Origin: JBBSOW01 sp038259365
GTDB lineage: Bacteria > Actinomycetota > Actinomycetes > Propionibacteriales > Propionibacteriaceae
Direction: 5' to 3'
Assembly: GCA_038259365.1 (NCBI GenBank)
Contig: JBBSOW010000001.1
Location: forward strand, 1 to 64,000
DNA length: 64,000 bases
Shown here piece by piece: positions 16,224 to 24,354 of the stretch (positions within the stretch are counted from its first letter, which is position 1; each line of letters starts with the position of its first letter). The position numbers and the translations under genes are program-made. Under the pieces are notes generated by a model. It worked only from the letters and a program-made list of their open reading frames with translations. It had not been told where the DNA came from and did not search any database.

Positions 16224-18170
16224 GTGACGCAATCGCCGTCCGTTGCCACCCCGCGGCTGCAGCGCCTGCAAGGCTGGGTAGAGGATCGCCAGCGGTCGTT
16301 CTTGGTGGTGCTTTCATTGGTGGCGCTGGCCGCGGTGGTGGTCGGAGTGAACCTCGGTGGAGCTCCGCGGATCACCGCCCTGGAGGGCAGCAATACAGCG
16401 CAGGCCTGGACGTGGCTGAACCTCACCGAACTGAACTTCGCTGGCTTGGGGGAGTCCCCGCTGAGCTACGCGTCACCGTCTCTGGGATGGCTCCAGCTGG
16501 CGGAATGGACCCGCCTGAGCGGGGCGTTTCAGCGTTACGACAGCGCGGTGTTCGCAGGCCGAGTGGCCGTGACGGTAGCGCATCTTCTGGCGATTCCGTT
16601 GCTGTGGCTGCTGGCCAGGAAACTGGGCTTGGCGCGCCCGTTCGCGGCCGCGGCTGTGATCGTGTTCGCCCTGTCCCCCCTCGCGGTCCACGCGCACCGT
16701 AGCGTCGCGTTCGCCAACCTGGCCACGCCCTGGCTTCTCGGCGCCTGGCTTCTCGCGCTCGCCCATCGCCGCCAAGCCGTCGCCTTCGCGGGGGCGGCGA
16801 GCTGCTTCGCGATCGCCACCCTCTCCCAGCCCAGCTACGTGATCTTCCTGCCTCTTGTGGCGTGGTCAATGTGGAGAACGGCCACCCGGGAATCTCGCGC
16901 GGTGAGGGTGTCGCTGGCCGCTGTAGTGTTGACCACCGTATACGTAGCTTACTGGCTGGCCACGCGCTGGCTGGGGGCGGCGTTACCCACCGGGGCGCCT
17001 CCTCTCGACGGGGTGCTGGCCCAGGCGAACCGGGCCGGCGGGGCGTTGTTCACCGTACCCGCCGACGGGTTCGGGTTGGCGCTGGAGCTGCTGCGGTTGG
17101 ATCCGGTGCTGGTGATCCTCGCCCCGCTTAGCGCCGTGGTGTGCCTGTTCCGGCGATCCAAGCGGCCACTCGCCGTGAGCCTCATCACTTTGGCGATCCT
17201 GCTGCTCACGCCCGTCGCGCTGGCGGTGTCCTCTGCATTGGTGATACTGGCGCTGTCGGCGCTCGCGATCGCCGGGGCTGCCGAAATCCTCTGGTCCGTG
17301 GCTCAAGGGGTTAAACACCAGCGCTGGCGGCTCCGATCGGTGGCCGCCGTGGCAGTCTTGGCGGCGGCCGTAGCCGCTGCGGTGCCGCTGTGGGGGATCA
17401 GACTGGACGGGTTGCTGCGCGACGAACAAAATCGCCCGATGACACAGGCCCGAGGCTGGATCGCCGACAACGTGGGTCGCGACTCTCGACTCATTGTTGG
17501 ACCCGATGTCTGGGTGGAGCTGCCGAGGTCCGGGTTCGGTATCGACCATGTCACGAGCAGCGATCCAAGCTTCTACGCTGCGGGATTGCCCCGTCCGGAT
17601 ACGAGTTGGCGCGATTACGAATACGTGATCGACGCTGCTTCGACGCTCGGTGCGGCAACATCCGACACAGCGGAGCGGGCAGTCAGGAACTCCCAGGTGG
17701 TGGCCCAGTTCGGCGAGGGGGACCAGACGGTGAGCGTGCGCCAGGTCTTGCCCGACGGGGTCGCCGAGGCCCGTGCCAGCGAACGCGCCGACCTCGCGGA
17801 ACGGCGGGCGGCCGGTGCCGAGGTGATCCGCAACCCCAGCCTTCGCCTAGCGAAGCCGGTGCGCGAGCTCATCGCTGCCGGCCAGCTCGATCCCCGCGCA
17901 CTGGTGCTCCTGACGCGGGCAGCGGCGACCGGCACCCTGCAGATCGATGCCCTGCCCGAAGTCGCGGGGGAGGCGGGTAATGACCGGCCTCGCCGCCAGG
18001 TACTCATCAGCGGCCGCGACGGTGCCTTTCTCGACACCCAAGAGGGGGAAGAGCTTGCGAAGACGTTCACCGAGCAAGGCGAGAAGTACCGCCCGTCCGC
18101 TGTTCGTCTGCGAGCCGGATCCCTGCTGCTCACCTGGAATCTCGACTACCCACACGGACTCTTCGGTTGA
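16224..18170 (+). CDS. ArnT/PMT-like (GT39-type) membrane protein, catalytic motifs degenerate
   Basis: Polytopic membrane protein of 648 residues with about 10-12 hydrophobic segments (about 25-390) and a C-terminal extracytoplasmic domain (about 395-648). The fold and motif order match actinobacterial GT-C glycosyltransferases (for example TAQAW, SLGWLQLAEWT, FALSPLAVHAHR). However, the first loop reads TALEGSNTAQAW (51-62), where relatives as I recall have an acidic DDEG, and YASPSLGW (82-89), where they have YDHPPLGW. The GTG start follows a GAAGG ribosome site. It is followed after 74 bases by DUF4397 and sortase genes, so it probably acts on or with that envelope module, perhaps no longer as a transferase. 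Confidence 0.75.
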   Translation: MTQSPSVATPRLQRLQGWVEDRQRSFLVVLSLVALAAVVVGVNLGGAPRITALEGSNTAQAWTWLNLTELNFAGLGESPLSYASPSLGWLQLAEWTRLSGAFQRYDSAVFAGRVAVTVAHLLAIPLLWLLARKLGLARPFAAAAVIVFALSPLAVHAHRSVAFANLATPWLLGAWLLALAHRRQAVAFAGAASCFAIATLSQPSYVIFLPLVAWSMWRTATRESRAVRVSLAAVVLTTVYVAYWLATRWLGAALPTGAPPLDGVLAQANRAGGALFTVPADGFGLALELLRLDPVLVILAPLSAVVCLFRRSKRPLAVSLITLAILLLTPVALAVSSALVILALSALAIAGAAEILWSVAQGVKHQRWRLRSVAAVAVLAAAVAAAVPLWGIRLDGLLRDEQNRPMTQARGWIADNVGRDSRLIVGPDVWVELPRSGFGIDHVTSSDPSFYAAGLPRPDTSWRDYEYVIDAASTLGAATSDTAERAVRNSQVVAQFGEGDQTVSVRQVLPDGVAEARASERADLAERRAAGAEVIRNPSLRLAKPVRELIAAGQLDPRALVLLTRAAATGTLQIDALPEVAGEAGNDRPRRQVLISGRDGAFLDTQEGEELAKTFTEQGEKYRPSAVRLRAGSLLLTWNLDYPHGLFG

Positions 18171-18244
18171 GGAGTCCCCATCCGCAACAACCCGTCCAGA
18201 CGAACTGCTAAGAACCAACCACGCTACGAAGGAGCTCACCAGAA

Positions 18245-19120
18245 ATGATTACCTTGACACGTTCGCCGATGAGACGGCTTGCCGTCCTCGTCCTGGCCAC
18301 CTTGTTGACCCTCGCGGCGGTGATCGCTGCGGCCCCGGCCGCCTCGGCCGCCGATACCGGGTGGGTTCGCCTGACCCACCTCTCCCCCGACACCCCCAAG
18401 GTCAACGTGGCGCTCACCTCGCTCTCGAACAGTAGGGACGTCATCGAGCTCTCCGAGGTCGGCTACGGCGACATTTCCGGCTACACGAAGGTGGCCGTGG
18501 GCAAGTACGTGGCGACGATGACCCCGCCAGGCGGGGACGCCAAGAGCACCCCCGCGGTCAGCCAACCCGTCACCGTGCGGGCCAACAAGGCCTACACCGT
18601 CGCCGCGGTCGGGAAGAACGCCGACCTCAAGGGCGTCGTACTGAACGACGACCTCACCCCCGGGCCGGAGGGCAAGGCCAGAGTTCGGCTGTTGCAGGCG
18701 TCCTACTCCGCCGACGAGGTGACGGTGAGGGCCGAAGGCGGCCCGGTCGTCGCCGAAGATGCGAAGTTCGCGACGGCCACGGATTACACCACCGTCCCGG
18801 CCGGCGTCTGGACCCTGCGCATCGACCCCGCGGGTGACAAGGTTGAACCCACCACCACCGAGACCGCGCTGGCCTCGGCGTCGGTGAACACCGTGATCGT
18901 GCTCGACGGCAAGGACGGCAAGCTCGCCGCCAAGGTGATCGTCGACTCCGGTGGCATGTCGAAACCAAAGACCCCCAAGAAGGCGGTCGAGGCCGGGGGC
19001 GGTGGGCTGGCCGAATCGGCGCCGACCGGTTCTGCCGCGGTCACATCGACCGCGATCCTGCTCGTCGTGGCGAGCTTCTGCGTCGTGGCCGCGCGCATCG
19101 GTCGTCGCCAGCGTGGCTGA
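18245..19120 (+). CDS. secreted DUF4397 protein with C-terminal membrane anchor
   Basis: Exported protein of 291 residues. The signal peptide (about 1-36) ends ASA-ADTG. Two DUF4397-type beta domains follow (WVRLTHLSPDTPKVNVAL near 39; RVRLLQASYSADEVTV near 147). The C-terminus has a Gly-rich linker, one hydrophobic helix (TAILLVVASFCVVAA) and a basic tail RIGRRQRG. No LPXTG motif is visible. AAGGAG sits 10 bases before the ATG. The sortase ATG follows the stop with no gap, so the two are co-translated, and this protein is the obvious candidate substrate. DUF4397 function is unknown. Confidence 0.88.
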   Translation: MITLTRSPMRRLAVLVLATLLTLAAVIAAAPAASAADTGWVRLTHLSPDTPKVNVALTSLSNSRDVIELSEVGYGDISGYTKVAVGKYVATMTPPGGDAKSTPAVSQPVTVRANKAYTVAAVGKNADLKGVVLNDDLTPGPEGKARVRLLQASYSADEVTVRAEGGPVVAEDAKFATATDYTTVPAGVWTLRIDPAGDKVEPTTTETALASASVNTVIVLDGKDGKLAAKVIVDSGGMSKPKTPKKAVEAGGGGLAESAPTGSAAVTSTAILLVVASFCVVAARIGRRQRG

Positions 19121-19849
19121 ATGAGCACCCTGTGGCGATTCCGCGCGCGCTCGGCCGCCGCGGTCTCAGTCGGCGCCGCGGTCACGTCGTTGATCGTGTT
19201 GGCGGGGTGCGGTTCCGCCCAGGTGGCGCCGTCCCGGGCCGAGGTGAGCCCGGCCAGAACCTCGTCGCCGTCCGCGACACGGGGCCCGTCGGAAACCGCG
19301 TCGCCACGCCCGGCCGAACCCCGTCCGATCCCCCCAAGGACGGCTCGGGTCGTCGGGTTGAGGCTGCCCGCGATCGGGTTGGCGGCGAATCGGTTGGAGG
19401 AACTGAGGTTGCTGCCCGACGGCTCCCTGGCCGCCCCGCGGGATCCCGCGCTGCCCGGCTGGTACGGCGGCGGCCCCGTGCCAGGAGAACTGGGCCCGGC
19501 CATCATCGCCGGGCACGTCGATTCCAAGACCGGGCCGGCGGTGTTCGCGCGGTTGGGCCAGCTCGAACCGGGGGACGGCGTCACGGTGGCGATCTCAGAG
19601 GTGGGCGCTTCCCAAGACGCGCCTTCGAAACGAGAGGTGGGGTTCACCGTCGACCGGATCGTCCACGCCACGAAGAAGGAGTTTCCGACCGAAGAGGTTT
19701 ACGGATCGACTCCCGACGCGCAGCTGCGGCTCATCACCTGCTCGGGGCCCTACGATCGCGTCGCCGGCTCGTATACGGACAACACGGTCGTGTTCGCCAC
19801 GGCCGACGGCTCGTCACGGGAGCGCCAGGGCGCCGATTCTCAGCCCTAG
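19121..19849 (+). CDS. class F sortase (locus 2)
   Basis: Sortase of 242 residues. The N-terminal hydrophobic segment ends in VLAGCGS, so it may be a lipoprotein or membrane-anchored. A Ser/Pro/Arg linker leads to the sortase domain (about 75-235) with catalytic His in AGHVDS and catalytic Cys in LRLITC. As in the first sortase, the Arg expected shortly after the Cys is not obvious (GSYTDN). Its start codon directly abuts the DUF4397 stop. Locus and protein layout repeat those of 88-1666: surface protein with C-terminal helix, then sortase. Confidence 0.88.
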   Translation: MSTLWRFRARSAAAVSVGAAVTSLIVLAGCGSAQVAPSRAEVSPARTSSPSATRGPSETASPRPAEPRPIPPRTARVVGLRLPAIGLAANRLEELRLLPDGSLAAPRDPALPGWYGGGPVPGELGPAIIAGHVDSKTGPAVFARLGQLEPGDGVTVAISEVGASQDAPSKREVGFTVDRIVHATKKEFPTEEVYGSTPDAQLRLITCSGPYDRVAGSYTDNTVVFATADGSSRERQGADSQP

Positions 19850-19919
19850 ACAACGGGGCGATCCCGCTTGTCGTCGCGCAGTTGGTCGGGAGCGATCGGT
19901 CTCGTGCTAGAACTGCAGG

Positions 19920-20453
19920 ATGACAGATACCGATCTGTGGCGTTCCCTCCTCGCCGACGTCTTCGACCGAGTGCACGAACAGCTGACCGGCTCCTTGACG
20001 GGACTCAGCGACCAAGCTCTTCGAGCCCAACCCGGGACCGAGTCCAATCCCATCGGCTGGCTGGCCTGGCACCTCACCCGCATCCAGGACGATCACCTGG
20101 CCGGCCTGGCCGAACTCCCGCAGGCCTGGTCGGCGCGGGGCTGGGTCGAGCGCTTCGGCCTGCCCTACGATCCCCCCGACCACGGCTGGGGACATACCCC
20201 GGCGCAGGTCTCGGCCTTCTCGGCCACCACCGAGGACCTTCTCGGCTACGCCGACGACGTTCGCGAGTTGACGCGCGAAGTGCTGACCGATCTCACCGCC
20301 GCGGACTTCGACCGGGTGATCGACGACTCCTGGGATCCGCCGGTGACGTTGGGCGTTCGGGTCGTCAGCGTCGTCAACGAGGTCAACCAGCACCTGGGCC
20401 AGATCGATTACGTTGCGGGGTTGGTCGGCGGATCGGCCAACCCCGTCCCGTAA
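19920..20453 (+). CDS. DinB-superfamily (DUF664-like) protein
   Basis: Four-helix-bundle protein of 177 residues. Conserved features are the N-terminal TDLWRSLLADVFDRV helix, NPIGWLAWHLTRIQDDH (first and second likely metal His), and NEVNQHLGQIDYVAG (third His). DinB/DUF664 proteins include metal-dependent, often mycothiol-linked enzymes; the substrate here is unknown. It is cytoplasmic and stands alone. It converges with the TAP-type hydrolase, 10 bases away, with no visible terminator. Confidence 0.85.
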   Translation: MTDTDLWRSLLADVFDRVHEQLTGSLTGLSDQALRAQPGTESNPIGWLAWHLTRIQDDHLAGLAELPQAWSARGWVERFGLPYDPPDHGWGHTPAQVSAFSATTEDLLGYADDVRELTREVLTDLTAADFDRVIDDSWDPPVTLGVRVVSVVNEVNQHLGQIDYVAGLVGGSANPVP

Positions 20454-20463
20454 AAACAATCGG

Positions 20464-22350
20464 TCAGAACCGTGGACCGGATCCGGGCAGCGGCGGCACG
20501 ACGGGTGGGAGGCCTCGCACGATTTCCTCCTGCTGTGCATCCTCGCCCCTGCGCGAATCGGCGTCGCGACTCGTGCGCTTGTTCTTGCTGGGGTAGATAC
20601 CGTCGTGGTCCACCAATGCGGATTCGAAGGCTCCGAAGTCGCTCTTGCAGGTCCTCCCGGCCCTCGGCGCCTTGCTGGTGAGGAGGTACAGGTCGACGGA
20701 CGAGGTGACGCACCGCGAGGTCTGGTACGCGGTGTGGCCGAAGTTATCGCTGGAAAGCAGCCGCGAGTTGGGCAGCAGCGACGCGGCTCGGACTGCGCCG
20801 TCGTAGTTCGTGGCCGGGTCCCAGTAGTTGCCGATGACCAACACCGGATGAGCCGTACGCGCAGTGAACGGGCCGAGGTAGGCGTCGCGATCCTTGACCG
20901 TCCAGTACTTGCTCGCACAGGGCGCCGAGCCCCACGTCCACAGCCGACCGAAGCCGGTGCCGGTGCTGGCGGCGCGATCGGCAAACTTTGGCCAATCCCC
21001 AACGTTCCTGGGGTTGACGGAGTCCGTGCATAAAACGGTCTGGAAGGCCTCACCGGAGTTGTCGTAGGCTAAGGCAACACCAAGGCGTTCGGCCCACCTC
21101 GACTTATCGGCCCGCACCGCTTTCGCATCCGCTTGGCGGGCTTTGACCTTGACCGCCAGATCTTTGCGTGCTTGCAGTTGAGCCTTATCGCTCACGGTGC
21201 CGGGGGCTGCGAACACATCGTAGAAGACCGACAGATCGTCGTCGATCAACTGGGGAGCAAGGGGGGAGTACAGGTCGGTCAGCAGAAAAGCGACAAAGCT
21301 CGCGTAATCGAGTTCGAAGGAGAACTCCGGGTCGTCCGGGTCGGCGATGACCAGCGCGGACTTCTCGAACGAGTTCACCAGCTTGTCGTAGTTGGCCAAC
21401 GGATCACCCTTGCTAGCGAATCGACAGTACTTGGGCCCCCTTTTCCGGCACAGGCGCAAGATCTCGTTGATCGCCTTGGTGGCTCCCTCCCCGGACCGGA
21501 TCCGTTGGGTCACTGGTGTGCGCCGAGTCGACGGCCTGCCCGCCCAGCCCACTGGATCGAACACGCCGTCGATGGCCACCGCCCGCACCCTGTCGGGATA
21601 CATGTTCGCGTAGACGTTACCGAGATAGGAACCGTAGGAGAATCCGAGGTAGGTCAGTTGCTTATCGCCGAACAGCCTGCGCAGCACGTCCATGTCTCGT
21701 GCCACGTTCGCGGTAGACATGTGGGCCGCGAGCGGCTTTCCGGTGCTGGAACAACCCTTCGCGAGCGCCACAGATGATCGCTGGTAGGCGCTGATTCGCC
21801 CCCGGGTGTCGGGGAACGGAACGGTGAGACCCTGGGTAGCAGCCGCCTGCGCGCCATAATTCTTGAAACAACGCACGTTGTCGCTGGAGTTCGTCCCGCG
21901 AGGATCCACGCCGACGATGTCGAACTTCTTCAGCAGGGCCGGGGAGAGGAAGTAGGGAGCGGCGGCGGCGATCTGAACGCCCGAACCGCCCGGGCCACCG
22001 GGATTGATGAAGAGCGTCCCGATCTTGTGCCTTTGATCCTTGGCCCTGATGCGCAGATAGGCCACTTCGGTCTTGGCGGCCTTGGGCTGGTCGTAGTCCT
22101 GAGGCAGCCGGATCGTCCCGCATTCGCTCCGCACGCCGGTCACGAGGGTGCAGTCGAAGGTGACGGGCTTCGGCAACTTCACCCGGTCCACCCGTCTGGC
22201 CTCTTTGGCCTCGGTGACGTCGCCCTTGGCCAAGCTGGTGGCCGGTGGTTGCCTTGGGCTGCCAGCAGCCGGGGTCGCAAGCGGTGTGGCAAACAACGCC
22301 CAGACCGCTATGGAGCCCACCAAGAGGCGTCTCCATCGAGTTCTTCTCAC
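20464..22350 (-). CDS. secreted TAP-family alpha/beta hydrolase (S33-type peptidase-like)
   Basis: Secreted hydrolase of 628 residues related to Streptomyces tripeptidyl aminopeptidases and SlpD/SlpE. A signal peptide (about 1-30) is followed by the alpha/beta core with oxyanion region INPGGPGGSG, nucleophile GFSYGSYLGN, catalytic Asp in NYWDPATNY and His in DNFGHTAYQ; the last two lie in the TAP-like C-terminal domain. A basic, Pro-rich tail of about 45 residues ends the protein. The start is set at a GTG (22350), where the basic n-region begins. The open frame continues upstream, but that part overlaps the amidotransferase gene and is not similar to anything. Likely role: releasing short peptides outside the cell. 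Confidence 0.87.
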   Translation of the reverse strand: MRRTRWRRLLVGSIAVWALFATPLATPAAGSPRQPPATSLAKGDVTEAKEARRVDRVKLPKPVTFDCTLVTGVRSECGTIRLPQDYDQPKAAKTEVAYLRIRAKDQRHKIGTLFINPGGPGGSGVQIAAAAPYFLSPALLKKFDIVGVDPRGTNSSDNVRCFKNYGAQAAATQGLTVPFPDTRGRISAYQRSSVALAKGCSSTGKPLAAHMSTANVARDMDVLRRLFGDKQLTYLGFSYGSYLGNVYANMYPDRVRAVAIDGVFDPVGWAGRPSTRRTPVTQRIRSGEGATKAINEILRLCRKRGPKYCRFASKGDPLANYDKLVNSFEKSALVIADPDDPEFSFELDYASFVAFLLTDLYSPLAPQLIDDDLSVFYDVFAAPGTVSDKAQLQARKDLAVKVKARQADAKAVRADKSRWAERLGVALAYDNSGEAFQTVLCTDSVNPRNVGDWPKFADRAASTGTGFGRLWTWGSAPCASKYWTVKDRDAYLGPFTARTAHPVLVIGNYWDPATNYDGAVRAASLLPNSRLLSSDNFGHTAYQTSRCVTSSVDLYLLTSKAPRAGRTCKSDFGAFESALVDHDGIYPSKNKRTSRDADSRRGEDAQQEEIVRGLPPVVPPLPGSGPRF

Positions 22351-22556
22351 AGTGTCATCCGTTTCTCCGCAGCTCCGTTCGTCCCCGTTGGCCGAACTTC
22401 TCCGGTCCCGGTTCCCAATGTGGATGCAGATCCAGAGGGTGTCAAGGGAGGATGCTAAGTATCTCAAAAGAGGGCGAATCTCGGCTTGTCGGGTCGTGTC
22501 TTCTCGGGTCGACAGGCGGCTCGGCGAGCTAGGCGGCAGCGCGGTGGGCGTGACGG

Positions 22557-23294
22557 CTACCGCCGGTATCGCTCGACGAACGCGCGGATGAGTCCGCTGG
22601 CGGGTCCGAGATCGGCGCGTCGTGTGGCCGCGACGATGCCCTCGGCCTCTTCGGGACCGCAGTAGCCCACGTGGGCGTAGACGCGCAGCCGGTGGGCGAG
22701 GGATTCGGCGTCGAGTTCGGGGTGAAATTGGCACGCGTAGACGTTGCGCTTGAGCTTGAACAACTGCACCGGGCAATTGGTGCCACGGGCCAGCAGGACG
22801 GCCTCGCTCGGCAGTACCCGGCAGGCCTCCTTGTGGCCCACGATGGCAGAAAACGTGTCGGGTAGCCCTTCCAGAAGGGGATCGGCTCGGCCCGCGTCGG
22901 TCAAGGTGATCGAGACCGGCCCCGGCGTCTCGCCGTAGGTCGTGTCCACCACACCGTCGAAGGCGGTCCCGAGAATGCCGACGCCGTAACACGCGCCGAA
23001 GAACGGATAATCGTTCGCCGCGAGGTGGCGTACCAGCTCCCGGAGCTCCCTCTCCACGCGTGCCTGCAGCGACGACGGGTGCGGCTCGGAGGCGTTGAAG
23101 GGGCTACCGCCGAGGAAGACACCGCTGTAATCGGCCAACTCGATGTCGGGCATGGGGTTCGACTCCAGCCGAACGTGGCGCAGCTCGTCTGGGCTGAGCC
23201 CGCCGAAGGAACACAGCGCCGCGTGCTCCGCCTCCGCGGCGTCGTCGTCGGCTCGAGTCGCGAGCAGTACAAACGGTTTCACAAGGCTCCACAC
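22557..23294 (-). CDS. class I glutamine amidotransferase-like protein
   Basis: Cytosolic protein of 245 residues with a GuaA-type class I amidotransferase fold. The nucleophile is in FFGACYGVGILG (Cys about 102) and the triad His is in CQFHPEL (about 189). It stands alone without a synthetase domain, like the YLR126C/gamma-glutamyl hydrolase-like family, so it may hydrolyse gamma-glutamyl compounds rather than serve GMP synthesis. Two GTG starts are possible, at 23294 and 23282; the inner one has GGAG close by. No partner gene is adjacent. Confidence 0.8.
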   Translation of the reverse strand: MWSLVKPFVLLATRADDDAAEAEHAALCSFGGLSPDELRHVRLESNPMPDIELADYSGVFLGGSPFNASEPHPSSLQARVERELRELVRHLAANDYPFFGACYGVGILGTAFDGVVDTTYGETPGPVSITLTDAGRADPLLEGLPDTFSAIVGHKEACRVLPSEAVLLARGTNCPVQLFKLKRNVYACQFHPELDAESLAHRLRVYAHVGYCGPEEAEGIVAATRRADLGPASGLIRAFVERYRR

Positions 23295-23412
23295 TAGGGC
23301 CCAGAACTTGGCCCTCCGCTTTGACCGCGAGACTATCGACCATCCGGGACATGTAGATTGCCAGGCATGCCGGAGTCGCTCGACGCGAGCACGCCCGACG
23401 GGGGGCGGACCG

Positions 23413-24354
23413 TTGTTGCGTCTTGATCACCATTGGGTGTGGGACAGCTGGCCGATCGACGATCATCTCGGCAACCACCATCTGTTCTACCTCAAGGCGC
23501 CGCGCTCGCTGAAAGACCCAGAACTGCGACATTTCAGCCCCCGCGTCGGTCACGCTGTCAGCCACGACTACCGTCGATGGCTTGAACTTCCCGACGCGCT
23601 CGCGCCGAACACCGCGCCGGCCTGGGACGACGCCGCCACCTGGACGGGGTCGATCATCGCCGTCCCGGACGGCGGATACCGCATGTTCTACACCGGCGCC
23701 TCGGCCAGCGAGGACGGCCTGGTCCAGCGGATCGGATGCGCGGATTCCGACGACTTGATCACCTGGACCCGTTCCGGCACGGAGGCGCTGCTCGAAGCCG
23801 ACCCGCAATGGTATGAGAAGTTCGACGGGCGATCCTGGGGTGATGAGGCATGGCGTGATCCGTGGGTCTTCGCCGATCCCGGTGGCGTTGGCTGGCACAT
23901 GCTGATCACCGCCCGGGCGGCCGAGGGCGAACTGAATGGCCGCGGCGTGATCGGGCACGCGTGGAGTGCCGATCTCGATTGTTGGGAGGCCCGTCCGCCG
24001 TTGTCCGAACCGAGCGGGTTCGGCCAACTCGAGGTCATCCAACCCTTCGAGTTCGAGGGCACCGGTTACCTACTCTTCAGCTGCGAGACTTCCGAGATGG
24101 ACCCGCTCCAACACCCTCCCGGGGAGCGCGGTGGGACGTGGATCCTCGAGAACGTGGACCCGCTTGGGCCGTTCGACCTCGACCGAGCTCGCCGCGTCGG
24201 CCCCGACGAGCTGTACGCCGCCCGAGCTGTGATCCATCAAGGCCGGCCCCATCTTTGTGGCTTCGCCAACCTGGTCGACGGGGAGTTTGTGGGCGAGATC
24301 ATGGACCCCGTTCCCTTGTTTCAACCTAGCGAAGGACCCGCGAATGGATATTGA
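23413..24354 (+). CDS. GH32/GH68-like five-bladed beta-propeller glycosidase
   Basis: Intracellular protein of 313 residues without a signal peptide. VWDSW near residue 9-13 matches the nucleophile motif of GH68/GH32 enzymes, and WRDPWVF (about 143) carries the RDP transition-state motif, so a fructoside or related glycoside substrate is plausible. The start is set at TTG 23413, giving MLRLDHHWVWDSW; no ATG or GTG in this frame fits. An ATG at 23367 belongs to another frame that stops after 19 codons. Its last 11 bases overlap the GH3 start, so the two are translationally coupled. GH43 is the main alternative family. Confidence 0.78.
   Translation: MLRLDHHWVWDSWPIDDHLGNHHLFYLKAPRSLKDPELRHFSPRVGHAVSHDYRRWLELPDALAPNTAPAWDDAATWTGSIIAVPDGGYRMFYTGASASEDGLVQRIGCADSDDLITWTRSGTEALLEADPQWYEKFDGRSWGDEAWRDPWVFADPGGVGWHMLITARAAEGELNGRGVIGHAWSADLDCWEARPPLSEPSGFGQLEVIQPFEFEGTGYLLFSCETSEMDPLQHPPGERGGTWILENVDPLGPFDLDRARRVGPDELYAARAVIHQGRPHLCGFANLVDGEFVGEIMDPVPLFQPSEGPANGY

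Noticed and set aside
22351..22992. N-terminal extension of the TAP hydrolase frame
   Set aside because: It would overlap the amidotransferase gene and hide the signal peptide that begins at the GTG at 22350.
23367..23425. Small ATG frame before the GH32/68-like gene as a leader peptide
   Set aside because: It is 19 codons with no ribosome site or regulatory feature; it was noted only because it affects the start choice.
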